A stretch of 64,000 bases of DNA from Natrinema hispanicum (GTDB lineage Archaea; Halobacteriota; Halobacteria; Halobacteriales; Natrialbaceae), in contig NZ_SHMP01000004.1 of the NCBI RefSeq assembly GCF_004217335.1, positions 434,001 through 498,000 of the forward strand, in the 5' to 3' direction. The notes under the pieces were generated by a model. It saw only the letters and a program-made list of their open reading frames with translations, was not told the origin of the DNA and made no database searches. This document shows, piece by piece, positions 51,475 through 59,235 of the stretch. Numbering within the stretch: the stretch's first letter is position 1; each line of letters opens with the position of its first letter. Made by a program: the position numbers and the translations under genes.

Positions 51475-52701
51475 ATGAGCGGCATCGACGTCGAACCGGT
51501 CGAGGAAGACGAGGAAACGACGATGGACAGCGACGATGGCGGAAACACCATCGAAGTCACGCCGACGGACTCCGTCGACGCCGACGAGGAGCGCGACACC
51601 ATCGACGTCGAGCCGTCCGACGAGCCGATCGACGGCCCCGACTACGTCCTCTATGGCGGGAAAGGCGGCGTCGGGAAGACGACGATGGCAGCCGCGACCG
51701 CCCTCGACAGCGCCCGCGCCGGGACGCCGACGCTGGTGGTTTCAACCGACCCCGCACACTCGCTTTCTGACACGTTCGATACCGACATTCCAGCCGAACC
51801 TGGCCGCATTCGAGACGACATCCCACTGTACGCTGCAGAAATTGATCCCGAGGCTGCAATGGAACGTGGCGAGACGCCCTTCGGCGGTGCGGGCACAGGA
51901 GCGGACGAGGAATCACCGTTCCCGGGCGATGAGGGCGCAGGCGGAGCCTCGCCGTTCCCCGGTGGCGAGGGAGCCGACGGCGGCCCGCTGGGCGGGCTCG
52001 GCGACATGCTCGGTGGCGAGTCGCCGATGGACGCCCTCTTCGGCGGCGCGATGCCCGGTGCCGACGAGGCCGCCGCAATGCAACTCTTGCTCGAGTACAT
52101 GGACGACGAGCGCTTCGAGCGCGTCGTCGTCGACACGGCTCCGACCGGCCACACCCTCCGCTTGCTGCAGCTGCCCGAGATCATGGATACGATGATGGGC
52201 CGACTCATGAAGTTCCGCCAGCGCATCGGGGGCATGCTCGAGGGCGTCAAGGGGATGTTCGGCGGGCAACAGCAGCCCGAAGACGAAAACGAACTCGAGG
52301 ATCTAGAAGTGCTGCGCGAGCGCATCGAGCGCCTGCGGGCGGCGCTGCAAGATCCCGCGCGGACGGACTTCCGGATCGTCATGATTCCCGAGGAGATGAG
52401 CGTCTTCGAGTCAAAACGGCTCCGTCAGCAGCTTCAGGAGTTCGAGATTCCCGTCGGCACCGTAGTCGTCAACCGCGTGATGGAGCCGCTGTCGAACGTC
52501 ACCGACGACGTCGAGGGCGAATTCCTCCAGCCGAACCTCGATGACTGCGAGTTCTGTCAACGACGCTGGGACGTCCAGCAGTCCGCGCTCGCCGAGGCCC
52601 AGGACCTCTTCCGCGGCACCGACGTCCGGCGTGTGCCGCTGTTCGCCGACGAAGTCCGAGGCGAGGACATGCTCGAGGTCGTCGCGGCCTGTCTTCGATA
52701 G
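51475..52701 (+). CDS. ArsA/Get3-family ATPase
   Basis: The 408-residue ATPase has the P-loop GGKGGVGKTTMAAA, Switch I DTDIPAEPG / STDPAHSLSD and the Switch II DTAPTGHTLRLL. A Get3-type C-x2-C pair (CEFCQRRW) lies near the C-terminus. Between the P-loop and Switch II there is a Gly/Pro/Asp-rich insert (GAGTGADEESPFPGDEGAGG and more, about residues 141-195) in place of the helical client-binding region. A homologue in archaea may target tail-anchored proteins; here arsenite transport is less likely, since no arsB is near. The first 50 residues are acidic and disordered. Confidence 0.88.
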   Translation: MSGIDVEPVEEDEETTMDSDDGGNTIEVTPTDSVDADEERDTIDVEPSDEPIDGPDYVLYGGKGGVGKTTMAAATALDSARAGTPTLVVSTDPAHSLSDTFDTDIPAEPGRIRDDIPLYAAEIDPEAAMERGETPFGGAGTGADEESPFPGDEGAGGASPFPGGEGADGGPLGGLGDMLGGESPMDALFGGAMPGADEAAAMQLLLEYMDDERFERVVVDTAPTGHTLRLLQLPEIMDTMMGRLMKFRQRIGGMLEGVKGMFGGQQQPEDENELEDLEVLRERIERLRAALQDPARTDFRIVMIPEEMSVFESKRLRQQLQEFEIPVGTVVVNRVMEPLSNVTDDVEGEFLQPNLDDCEFCQRRWDVQQSALAEAQDLFRGTDVRRVPLFADEVRGEDMLEVVAACLR

Positions 52702-52724
52702 CCGCCTCGAGTGAAGCTCGAGCC

Positions 52725-53114
52725 CTATTCGGACTTGGCACCGTCTCCGGACCATTCACCGCCGACCCGGTCGACGCCCATCATCGCCTCGCCGGGGTGT
52801 TCGGTGAAGACGACCTTCTGGTTCTCGTCGGGGACATCGAACGTCTCGCTGATGTATTCCATTGTCTTGAGGGCGAACGCTCGTTTTCGGTCGAACGAGC
52901 GACCGCGACGGATCTCGGCGTCGAGAAAGAGCAACGGCCCATCGACGGCGCGACCGAGATGGAGGTCGGCTCCGTCGCGCTCGCGGATCGCCACAGCGAC
53001 GTGTCCCGCAGTCGTCGCCATCTCAGTCGTATAGAGGTCTGTCACCCGCTCGGCGAAGGCGGTTTTCTCTGCATCCGACAGCGACAGCGTCGTCTCGAAC
53101 TGTAAGAGTGGCAT
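52725..53114 (-). CDS. Tautomerase/MIF-superfamily protein
   Basis: The 129-residue protein has the catalytic Pro after the start Met (MPLLQFETTLSLSDAEKTAF), as in 4-oxalocrotonate tautomerase and MIF proteins, then LHLGRAVDGPLLFLDAEIRRGRS. The length (about 125) matches MIF-like monomers. Function is probably keto-enol tautomerisation, though the substrate is unknown. The long frame upstream of 53114 is a shadow. It converges on the ArsA gene (23 bp). Confidence 0.85.
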   Translation of the reverse strand: MPLLQFETTLSLSDAEKTAFAERVTDLYTTEMATTAGHVAVAIRERDGADLHLGRAVDGPLLFLDAEIRRGRSFDRKRAFALKTMEYISETFDVPDENQKVVFTEHPGEAMMGVDRVGGEWSGDGAKSE

Positions 53115-53432
53115 ACCTTGAGTTGGCAGGTCTACGCCTTGTGCGTTCCGCGGTCCGTCGGCTCGCTCATCCGCGAGCGAACGGGCACGCGGCGCTTCGC
53201 GCCGCGGCAGGGCGAACGGCATAGCCGTGAGCCAGTGAGCGAGCGGGCCGACGACCGATGTGAGCGAGTGAAACGAGCGAACGGAGGGAAGAGTGCTTTT
53301 GATCACCCCTAAACGGGAGCGAAGGTCCCGCGAGGTCCGAGAGAGTTCTTTTGTCTCTCTCGAGATTTTACCGAGGGACGCCGCGCTGTGTGGCGACGCC
53401 ACCAGCGCGGCAGACCGTAGAGTAAAAGGTTG
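53115..53432. other. Intergenic region with a hairpin at 53338-53362
   Basis: No gene is seen. CGAGAGA at 53338 and TCTCTCG at 53356 can form a 7-bp stem; it may terminate transcripts from one or both sides. The rest is unremarkable and Arg-codon-rich on the plus strand. Confidence 0.4.
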
Positions 53433-54944
53433 TTAGTCGTCCGCAGGCAACTGCTGGCCGCCGATATCCGGCCGACTCACGTCGCGGTCGGTTTCCTCGC
53501 CCTCGATGTCGTAGGGGTACTCCCCGGTGACACAGCCAAGACAGAGGTCGATACGCTCCTTTCCGAGAACCTCGGCGACGGCGTCGGTCGAGAGGTACGC
53601 GAGGCTGTCAGCGCTGATCGTATCGCGGATCTCGGCGGTCGACTTGTCCGAGGCGATCAGTTCCTCGCGGGTGGCCATGTCGATGCCCATGTAACAGGGG
53701 GCGACGATCGCCGGTGCGCCAATGCGGACGTGGACTTCCTCAGCCCCGCAGTCTTTCAGGAGCTGAACGAGTTGGGTCGAGGTCGTTCCGCGGACGATCG
53801 AGTCGTCGATGACAGTGACAGTTTTGCCCTCGATCGTGGACTTGATCGGGTTGAGCTTCAGCCGGACCGCGCGTTCGCGTTCGTCCTGAGTCGGCATGAT
53901 GAACGTGCGGCCGACGTAGCGGTTTTTCATCAGTCCCTCGGCGAACTCGACGCCCTCGTCCTCGACGTCACGTGGCTCGCCGTCGGCGGTCGTCTCGCTT
54001 GCGGCGTCGGCATAGCCCGAGGCAAAGGCACGTCCCGAGTCGGGGACGGGCATGACGACGTCGGTCTCGACGCCGCTTTCCTCCCAGAGCTTGCGCCCAA
54101 GTTCGCGCCGGGCCTCGTAGACGAGGGTGTCGTCGATGACGCTGTCCGGGCGCGCGAAGTAAACGTGTTCGAAGAAGCAGTGGGCGGTGTGTTCCTGCTC
54201 GACGAGCTGGTAGGTGTCAAAGCCCTGCCCGTCGTCCTGCAAGACGACGAGTTCGCCCGGTCGCACGTCGCGGACGAGTTCGCCGTCGAGCGTGTCGATC
54301 GCCGCCGATTCCGAGGCAAGGATGTAGCCGTCCTCGAGTTCGCCGATACAGAGCGGCCGGTTGCCTTGCGGGTCGCGGACGCCCAGTACCGTGTCGTCGT
54401 GGCTGATCGTCAGCGAGTACGAGCCGTGGATCCGTCCCATCGTACGCTTGACGGCGCGGACCAGATCTTCCTCCAAGAGGTTGCGCGCGAGGTCGTGGGC
54501 GATGACCTCGGTGTCACCGTCGCTGGTGAAGGCATGGCCCGCCGCCGCGAGTTCCTCGCGGATCTCGTCAGCGTTGACGAGGTTGCCGTTGTGCGAGAGG
54601 CCAAGCGAGCCGCTCTTGAACGAGACGGAGAATGGCTGTGCACAGGAGGAGTCGACGGAGCCGGCCGTCGGATACCGGACGTGGCCGATCCCGGCCGCCC
54701 CGTTGAGCGTCTCGAGGTCCCCCTCGTCGAAGGCGTCGCCGACGAGTCCCATTTCGACGTGACTGTGCTGCTGAAAGCCGTCGTGCGTAACGATCCCCGC
54801 GGACTCCTGGCCCCGATGCTGGAGCGCGTAGAGCGCGTAGTACAACGGTCGTGCCGCGTCTCGACCGTCGAGTGAGACGCCGACGACGCCGCACTTTTCG
54901 GTCATTCCTGTTCGCCGGGGAGTCTCGCCCCGCCCATCAGTCAT
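53433..54944 (-). CDS. purF: Amidophosphoribosyltransferase PurF
   Basis: The 503-residue enzyme makes phosphoribosylamine from PRPP and glutamine, the first committed purine step. The N-terminal Cys nucleophile comes after a short propeptide (MTEKCGVVGVS, Cys at residue 18 of the full chain), then YALQHRGQESAGIV and GHVRYPTAGS. The PRPP-binding loop VTVIDDSIVRGTT is in the C-terminal half, and CLGCVTGEYPYD near the end. A TATA box at 54969-54976 (TTTTTATC on the minus strand) is 25 nt before ATG 54944, favouring the longer start over 54905. Confidence 0.96.
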   Translation of the reverse strand: MTDGRGETPRRTGMTEKCGVVGVSLDGRDAARPLYYALYALQHRGQESAGIVTHDGFQQHSHVEMGLVGDAFDEGDLETLNGAAGIGHVRYPTAGSVDSSCAQPFSVSFKSGSLGLSHNGNLVNADEIREELAAAGHAFTSDGDTEVIAHDLARNLLEEDLVRAVKRTMGRIHGSYSLTISHDDTVLGVRDPQGNRPLCIGELEDGYILASESAAIDTLDGELVRDVRPGELVVLQDDGQGFDTYQLVEQEHTAHCFFEHVYFARPDSVIDDTLVYEARRELGRKLWEESGVETDVVMPVPDSGRAFASGYADAASETTADGEPRDVEDEGVEFAEGLMKNRYVGRTFIMPTQDERERAVRLKLNPIKSTIEGKTVTVIDDSIVRGTTSTQLVQLLKDCGAEEVHVRIGAPAIVAPCYMGIDMATREELIASDKSTAEIRDTISADSLAYLSTDAVAEVLGKERIDLCLGCVTGEYPYDIEGEETDRDVSRPDIGGQQLPADD

Positions 54945-54968
54945 GGGAGTCAGTAGTGCCTCGAGCCG

Positions 54969-54976
54969 ATAAAAAC
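54969..54976 (-). promoter_or_regulatory. TATA box of purF
   Basis: The minus strand reads TTTTTATC about 25 nt before ATG 54944, and the 20-bp inverted repeat at 55018-55037 lies about 40 bp further upstream. Confidence 0.55.
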
Positions 54977-55017
54977 CCCCGTGTTTGTGCTTCTATAGAC
55001 GGTACTAGAATCGAATT

Positions 55018-55037
55018 ATATCCACGAACGTGGATAT
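55018..55037. promoter_or_regulatory. 20-bp inverted repeat ATATCCACG-AA-CGTGGATAT
   Basis: Two 9-bp arms are perfect, separated by AA. It lies about 41 bp upstream of the purF TATA box and 146-196 bp upstream of the MutS-like gene starts. Its size and symmetry suggest a dimeric regulator operator for purF, the divergent gene, or both. Confidence 0.6.
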
Positions 55038-55233
55038 TTCTCGGGAAGTACACGATAGCAAGGCCTCACCACGGCCCGCTCCCGCTGCAGTGATCGATTT
55101 CGAGCCACTCAGTGGCCCGGTGTTGGAATCTGGAACAAGCCAGTGACGAAGCCGTCCCCGTCCGTTCTCGAGTTATCGACACATGGATGCCCAAGACACA
55201 GTGTTCAAGACGGTTGGCTCGAGTTCATCGTGT

Positions 55234-57009
55234 ATGCGACTTGAGGAGTACTGGGGAGTCGGGCCGAAGACGCGGGAGACGCTGGTCGACGCGTTGGGTC
55301 GCGAGCGGGCGATCCAGGCGATCGAGAGTGGGGACGTCCGGACGCTTGCCGACGCCGGGTTGGCTCGCGGGCGGGCGACGCGGATTCTCCGGCGAGCAAC
55401 CGACAGCGCTGGGATGGACGTGTTGGCGACCAGCGACGCGCGATCGGCGTATAAGGAGTTGCTGGATCTCGCGGTCGACCACGCCGTCACACAGCGCGCG
55501 GCAGACCGCATTCGGGTGCTGACGCCACTCGAGAGCCGAGCCGCGATGGAAACGCGGCTCGACGACGTCCTGGCGGCCAGGGACGCCTGGGCGGATCTCG
55601 ACGAGGCCGACCGCGAGACCGTCCTCGCGGCCTACGAGCGCTACGACGAGCGCGAGGGCAGCGAACACGCTGCCGTCGAGGCTGCGCTCGCGCTGGACGA
55701 GGCTGGGGTCGACTCCGGGCCGTTCGCTGCGATCGCCGATCTCGAGCGCGCGCGGCTCGAGGCGGCCGCAGAGGCACTGGCAGCGCTGGACGGCGGCCGA
55801 GTCCGGTCGGGTGCCGACGAGGAACTCGACCGACTTCGGGACGCGCTGGGTGCTGTCGAGGACATGGACGCCGACGCAGCCGACCTGATCGACGACCTGC
55901 GATCGGAGGGCGTTCGCGACGTCGAAAGCTTTCGCCAGTCCTTCGAGGACCACCTGTTGAGCGAGACGGACGTGACGATCGATCGGGTTCGGGATGCGAT
56001 GCCGACCGACGCGACGGATGCGACCGACTTCGTCGGCGGGACGTTGCGCACCCTTCGGAGCGATCTCACCGCGGCGGTCGACGAACGCGAGGAAACCGTC
56101 GCGGGCGAGTTACAGGACACGCTCGCGGACGCTCGCGACGCCGTCGATCGAGCAGTCGAAGCAGTCGACGAGATCGCGTTGCAACTCTCGCTGGCTCGCT
56201 TTGCGCTCGCGTACGACTGCACCCGGCCGACGTTCGTCGAGGGCGAGCAGGCGGCCGTCTCCGTCGTTAACGCGTGTAATCTCACGCTTGCGGCGCGTGA
56301 CGAGGAGTCGGTCCAACCCGTTACTTACGCGCTCGGCGAGCACGACGTGGTGAGCGTTCCCGACGACGTGAACGCAGTCCCCGGCGAGCAACGCGTCGCC
56401 GTCCTGACCGGGGCCAACAGTGGCGGGAAGACGACGCTGCTCGAGACGCTGTGTCAGGTCGTCCTCCTGGCGACGATGGGACTGCCGGTCCCTGCCGATC
56501 GGGCCGAAGTGACACCCGTCGACTCGCTGGTCTTTCACCGCCGTCACGCCAGTTTCAACGCGGGCGTCCTCGAGTCCACGTTGCGCTCGATCGTCCCGCC
56601 GCTATCGTCGGGTGGCCGCACGCTCATGTTGGTCGACGAATTCGAGGCGATCACCGAACCGGGCAGCGCAGCCGACCTGTTACATGGGCTGGTGACGTTG
56701 ACCGTCGACCGCGACGCACTGGGCGTGTTCGTCACCCACCTCGCGGACGACTTAGAGCCGCTGCCGCCCGAAGCACGGGTCGACGGCATCTTCGCGGAGG
56801 GACTGGATCCCGACCTCGAGTTGCGCGTCGATTACCAGCCGCGTTTCGACACGGTGGGCCGGTCGACGCCGGAGTTCATCGTCTCGCGGCTGGTCGCCAA
56901 CGCAGGCGACCGGCGCGAGCGGGCTGGCTTCGAGACGCTGGCGGCGGCCGTCGGGGACGAGGTCGTCCAGCGGACGCTCGCGGACGCCCAGTGGAGCGCC
57001 GACGAGTGA
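55234..57009 (+). CDS. MutS-like ATPase (MutS2/MutS5-type clamp protein)
   Basis: The 591-residue protein starts with a helix-hairpin-helix-like region (WGVGPKTRETLVDALG), then a long helical coiled-coil region, and a C-terminal MutS ATPase: Walker A LTGANSGGKTTLLETLCQ, then HASFNAGVLESTLRS, the Walker B LMLVDEFEAITEPGSAADLL and the FVTHLADD switch. It lacks the mismatch-recognition domain, so it probably acts in recombination control, rescue or branched DNA, not classic mismatch repair. ATG 55234 (MRLEEYWG) is preferred over 55183. Confidence 0.85.
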   Translation: MRLEEYWGVGPKTRETLVDALGRERAIQAIESGDVRTLADAGLARGRATRILRRATDSAGMDVLATSDARSAYKELLDLAVDHAVTQRAADRIRVLTPLESRAAMETRLDDVLAARDAWADLDEADRETVLAAYERYDEREGSEHAAVEAALALDEAGVDSGPFAAIADLERARLEAAAEALAALDGGRVRSGADEELDRLRDALGAVEDMDADAADLIDDLRSEGVRDVESFRQSFEDHLLSETDVTIDRVRDAMPTDATDATDFVGGTLRTLRSDLTAAVDEREETVAGELQDTLADARDAVDRAVEAVDEIALQLSLARFALAYDCTRPTFVEGEQAAVSVVNACNLTLAARDEESVQPVTYALGEHDVVSVPDDVNAVPGEQRVAVLTGANSGGKTTLLETLCQVVLLATMGLPVPADRAEVTPVDSLVFHRRHASFNAGVLESTLRSIVPPLSSGGRTLMLVDEFEAITEPGSAADLLHGLVTLTVDRDALGVFVTHLADDLEPLPPEARVDGIFAEGLDPDLELRVDYQPRFDTVGRSTPEFIVSRLVANAGDRRERAGFETLAAAVGDEVVQRTLADAQWSADE

Positions 57010-57052
57010 CAGGGGACGGACGCTCCGTCGCTCGCTGTCTTCCCCCGTCGCT

Positions 57053-57154
57053 CTAGTTCTGTCGATCCCCGCTGCGGTCGTCATCTGCGGGCCACCGATC
57101 CGGCGTGGGTTCGTATCCGTCCCTGCGATCGCCATCGATCGCGCCGCCGTACGT
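57053..57154 (-). pseudogene. 3' fragment of the DUF6735-type gene split by the IS200/IS605 element
   Basis: The frame TYGGAIDGDRRDGYEPTPDR (preceded by TAC of the 59.2-kb part) runs to TAG at 57053-57055. With the IS (57155-59235) removed it joins the host gene's 5' part in frame, giving 190 residues. This fragment has no start and is expressed only if the IS excises. Confidence 0.75.
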
Positions 57155-57330
57155 GTGAACCGCCTCGGGGTCAAGCCCCGAGGCTTCCCGTGGTTTAGTC
57201 AGACACTCCCACGACACCATCGACAAGGTGGCCTGTAGCGGTGTCGTGGGTCACGGTCGGGGCGTCCACGGCCCCCGATGCCTGCCGTCGCACCTTCCGA
57301 ACTTGGGGAAGGCTGTTGAGAGCAGGCACA
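57155..57330 (-). ncRNA. Putative omega RNA of the 57-kb TnpB
   Basis: The right end overlaps the tnpB tail and ends in the GAAGCCTCGGGGCTTGACCC hairpin, then CGGTTCAC. The adjacent host sequence ACGTACGGCGGCGCGATCGA would be the guide, matching the empty donor site next to TCTAC. The 5' limit is approximate. Its function as guide is established for TnpB families but is inferred here. Confidence 0.55.
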
Positions 57331-58469
57331 TTCCAATTGAGTTTCTTCACGCCTTTTACGGCAATATTGACGCTTGCACCACGGTCGCTGTGGTCTTGAT
57401 GAGAACACGACCGACACTTGAACCGCTTTTTGTTGCGGTTCGCTCGCTCTGTGTGTCCGCACATCGGACACCGCTGGCTGGTGTACTCAGGGTTAATCCA
57501 AGCAGTCGGAATCCCCTCGAACGACGCCTTGTACGACGTATAGAATTGGAGGGCACGGAACGGGAGGTGGTGCAAGCGTCGGTTCATCCGCGTGCCGTAG
57601 TCGATACTGTCGCGCATCTCTTTGAGGTCTTCAAAGACGATGCACGGCTCCTCGAACCGCTGACTCCATTCCACGATGTGTCGAGACACCTTGTGGAGTC
57701 TGTCGCGGACAAACCGTTCCTCACGCCCTTCCAGCGTGTCGTGGATGCTGTCCTTCCCCGCATTCTGCACTCGCTTCCGCATCGTGAAGTAGCGGTGACG
57801 CTCGAACTTGACTTCAGGGAAGTCGATAACGAGCGTGTCTTCGACGCCATCCTCGGAGAGAGCGGCGAGAGCCACGTTATTCTCGTTCACGTCCACGCCA
57901 ACGACCGTTCGTGAGTCCTGCTTGTCTCGGACGGTCTTCTCGGTGTTGGTGACGTTGATGTGCAACTCAGCGGTGTCGTCGTGGAACAGGGCTTTTGCCG
58001 TCCCAATCTTCCACTCGTCACTCGTGAGCGCAGTCTTGAGAATATCGAGGTGGGCGTCGTCACCTTCGAGGACGCCTTTGACGTGTTTGTACGGCTTCGA
58101 GCTGATGCGGAACGCCACGTCACCGTCGTCGGTGAGCGACAGATTATACCCTTCCTCGTAGTTCGCACGAAGCGGGTACGCGCCGTCCTTGGTGTGGCTT
58201 GGTTGGCCGAAGTCGTCGTACTCGTAGTAGTTCTCCATCGCACCGAGAGCCTTCGAAACGACGCGCTGTGTCGTGTTCTTCACGAGGTCGGCGTCGTCGG
58301 CCACTCGGTCGGGAATCACGTTCCAGTCCACGCCTTGCTTGGCGAGACGGATGGTTTCATTGTACACCGACCGGGATTCGAGCGTGGCGTCACGGAGCAG
58401 GCTCTCGTTGTCACTCTGGATGTCGAGTTGGAAGTCCAGCGTCTTGACGAGAGCCTGTGCGTCGGTCAT
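57195..58469 (-). CDS. tnpB: TnpB, RNA-guided nuclease of the IS200/IS605 element
   Basis: The 424-residue protein has the RuvC Asp in VVGVDVNENNVALAA, Glu in CIVFEDLKEMRDS and Asp in QDHSDRGASVNIAVKG. The zinc finger CPMCGHTERANRNKKRFKC is intact in the standard C-P-x-C form, unlike the first TnpB. N-terminal helical sequence (TLESRSVYNETIRLAKQG) matches the family. All catalytic residues are present. Its ATG overlaps the stop of the AbrB-like gene (ATGA), so the two are translationally coupled. Confidence 0.93.
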   Translation of the reverse strand: MTDAQALVKTLDFQLDIQSDNESLLRDATLESRSVYNETIRLAKQGVDWNVIPDRVADDADLVKNTTQRVVSKALGAMENYYEYDDFGQPSHTKDGAYPLRANYEEGYNLSLTDDGDVAFRISSKPYKHVKGVLEGDDAHLDILKTALTSDEWKIGTAKALFHDDTAELHINVTNTEKTVRDKQDSRTVVGVDVNENNVALAALSEDGVEDTLVIDFPEVKFERHRYFTMRKRVQNAGKDSIHDTLEGREERFVRDRLHKVSRHIVEWSQRFEEPCIVFEDLKEMRDSIDYGTRMNRRLHHLPFRALQFYTSYKASFEGIPTAWINPEYTSQRCPMCGHTERANRNKKRFKCRSCSHQDHSDRGASVNIAVKGVKKLNWNVPALNSLPQVRKVRRQASGAVDAPTVTHDTATGHLVDGVVGVSD

Positions 58470-58621
58470 TCTTCGTCTTGCTCGGTGGGTTCTGAGGTGC
58501 GGACTACTTTCACGTCGGCCCCACGCCAGCGTTTTGGGACGGTGACGTGCGCGCTGTTCCCGAACGGCTTGACCTCACCGTCGAGAACTTCCTCGCCGTC
58601 GATTTCAAATCGATTCGCCAT
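58466..58621 (-). CDS. AbrB-like (DUF2080-type) transposon-associated DNA-binding protein
   Basis: The 51-residue protein has the swapped-hairpin sequence EVKPFGNSAHVTVPKRWRGA, like the V-x-G-N-S-x-x-V-T-I/V-P motif of AbrB/SpoVT. Haloarchaeal TnpB genes are often preceded by this gene (annotated DUF2080). It probably represses the divergent tnpA/tnpB promoter by binding the hairpin at 58628-58646. ATG 58621 is chosen because upstream frame crosses the operator. Its stop overlaps tnpB start. Confidence 0.85.
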   Translation of the reverse strand: MANRFEIDGEEVLDGEVKPFGNSAHVTVPKRWRGADVKVVRTSEPTEQDEE

Positions 58622-58627
58622 ACCCGC

Positions 58628-58646
58628 GTATATCCTTCGGATATAC
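58628..58646. promoter_or_regulatory. 19-bp hairpin GTATATCC-TTC-GGATATAC between divergent genes
   Basis: An 8-bp stem with a TTC loop lies between the AbrB-like gene start (58621) and tnpA start (58676). The AT-rich arms overlap the TATA region for both directions (TATACTTA for tnpA, 29 nt before its ATG). It is a strong candidate operator for AbrB-like protein and has the same 8-3-8 design as the hairpins inserted in tnpA. Confidence 0.6.
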
Positions 58647-58675
58647 TTAACTTGTATCGGTGGCGTGTCATCAGT

Positions 58676-59179
58676 ATGGGCGAGAATCGGTCGAATCACA
58701 CGGTGTACAACATCAACTACCACTTCGTGTGGTGCCCAAAGTCAAGCAAAGCGAAGCTTTGCGTACCTCGCGGGATCTTCGATCCCGCTCAGTACCGCCA
58801 TGCGATTCTCGAACCAATCGACGATTCGCTGGAAGCGAGTTTCCGGGACGTGTTCGAAGAGTATGGCTATGAGATTCTGTCGATACACATTTCGCCCGAC
58901 CACGTACACCTGTTCGTCTCTGCTCACCCGAAGTGGTTCGAAAGACGAAGTCTTTCGTCATCACGAGAATCGGAAATTCTCGAACGACACGCCCCGAGCG
59001 AAATCGTGCGGACGGTCAAGAGCATCACAGCGCGGGAGATGTGGGAACAGCACGAACCGTTCTTAGAAGACTACCTGTGGGGCGGTGAGTTCTGGGAGAA
59101 ATCGTACTACGTGGGGACGGCAGGCGATGTTTCAACCGACACGATTGAACAGTATATCGAGCGCACGGAGCACGTTTAG
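58676..59179 (+). CDS. tnpA: TnpA (Y1 transposase, HUH) of IS200/IS605 with two in-frame hairpin insertions
   Basis: The 167-residue protein is a single-strand transposase. The HUH motif is H76-V-H78 in ISPDHVHLFV; the catalytic Tyr is likely Y160 in TIEQYIERTEHV. Two in-frame insertions split conserved stretches: residues 23-39 lie between CPK and YRHAIL, and 87-104 between AHPK and HAPSEIV, both after Pro-Lys in surface loops. Without them it would be 132 residues, the family norm. Each insert is two hairpins. The rest is intact, so it could still function. The start ATG follows the TATA-overlapping operator. Confidence 0.85.
   Translation: MGENRSNHTVYNINYHFVWCPKSSKAKLCVPRGIFDPAQYRHAILEPIDDSLEASFRDVFEEYGYEILSIHISPDHVHLFVSAHPKWFERRSLSSSRESEILERHAPSEIVRTVKSITAREMWEQHEPFLEDYLWGGEFWEKSYYVGTAGDVSTDTIEQYIERTEHV
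58742..58792 (+). repeat. 51-bp in-frame insert in tnpA: two back-to-back hairpins
   Basis: It contains GCAAAGC-GAA-GCTTTGC (58746-58762) and GCGGGATC-TTC-GATCCCGC (58770-58788), separated by GTACCTC. The insert encodes 17 residues and begins directly after the Lys codon of WCPK. Confidence 0.75.
58934..58987 (+). repeat. 54-bp in-frame insert in tnpA: two back-to-back hairpins
   Basis: It contains CGAAAGAC-GAA-GTCTTTCG (58939-58957) and CGAGAAT-CGGAA-ATTCTCG (58964-58982), separated by TCATCA. It encodes 18 residues and begins directly after the Lys codon of AHPK. Confidence 0.75.
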
Positions 59180-59235
59180 CTGAGCGTACGGCCTTCACCC
59201 TCGGGGTCAAGCGAGGCACTCGGCCTGCTCCGCCT

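Larger units (their letters stand above)
57155..59235. mobile_element. IS200/IS605-family element with tnpB, AbrB-like gene and divergent tnpA
   Basis: Boundaries are set by rejoining the host ORF to the base. The left end follows TCTAC (complement of 59236-59240); the right end is TTCAC (complement of 57155-57159), after a CCTCGGGGC-TTGA-CCCCGAGG hairpin at 57162-57184. The left-end hairpin is at 59195-59215. There is no target duplication or terminal repeat, typical for HUH transposition. Gene order: tnpB (minus), AbrB-like (minus), tnpA (plus). It is 2081 bp and inserts after TCTAC in the DUF6735-type gene. Confidence 0.92.

Noticed and set aside
53430..54875. Long plus-strand frame antisense to purF
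   Set aside because: The whole frame overlaps the complete PurF gene; no motif of its own.
57162..57184. Right-end hairpin of the IS as a transcription terminator for the MutS-like gene
   Set aside because: The same hairpin design recurs at the ends of all three IS200/IS605 elements, so it is an element end and not a host terminator.
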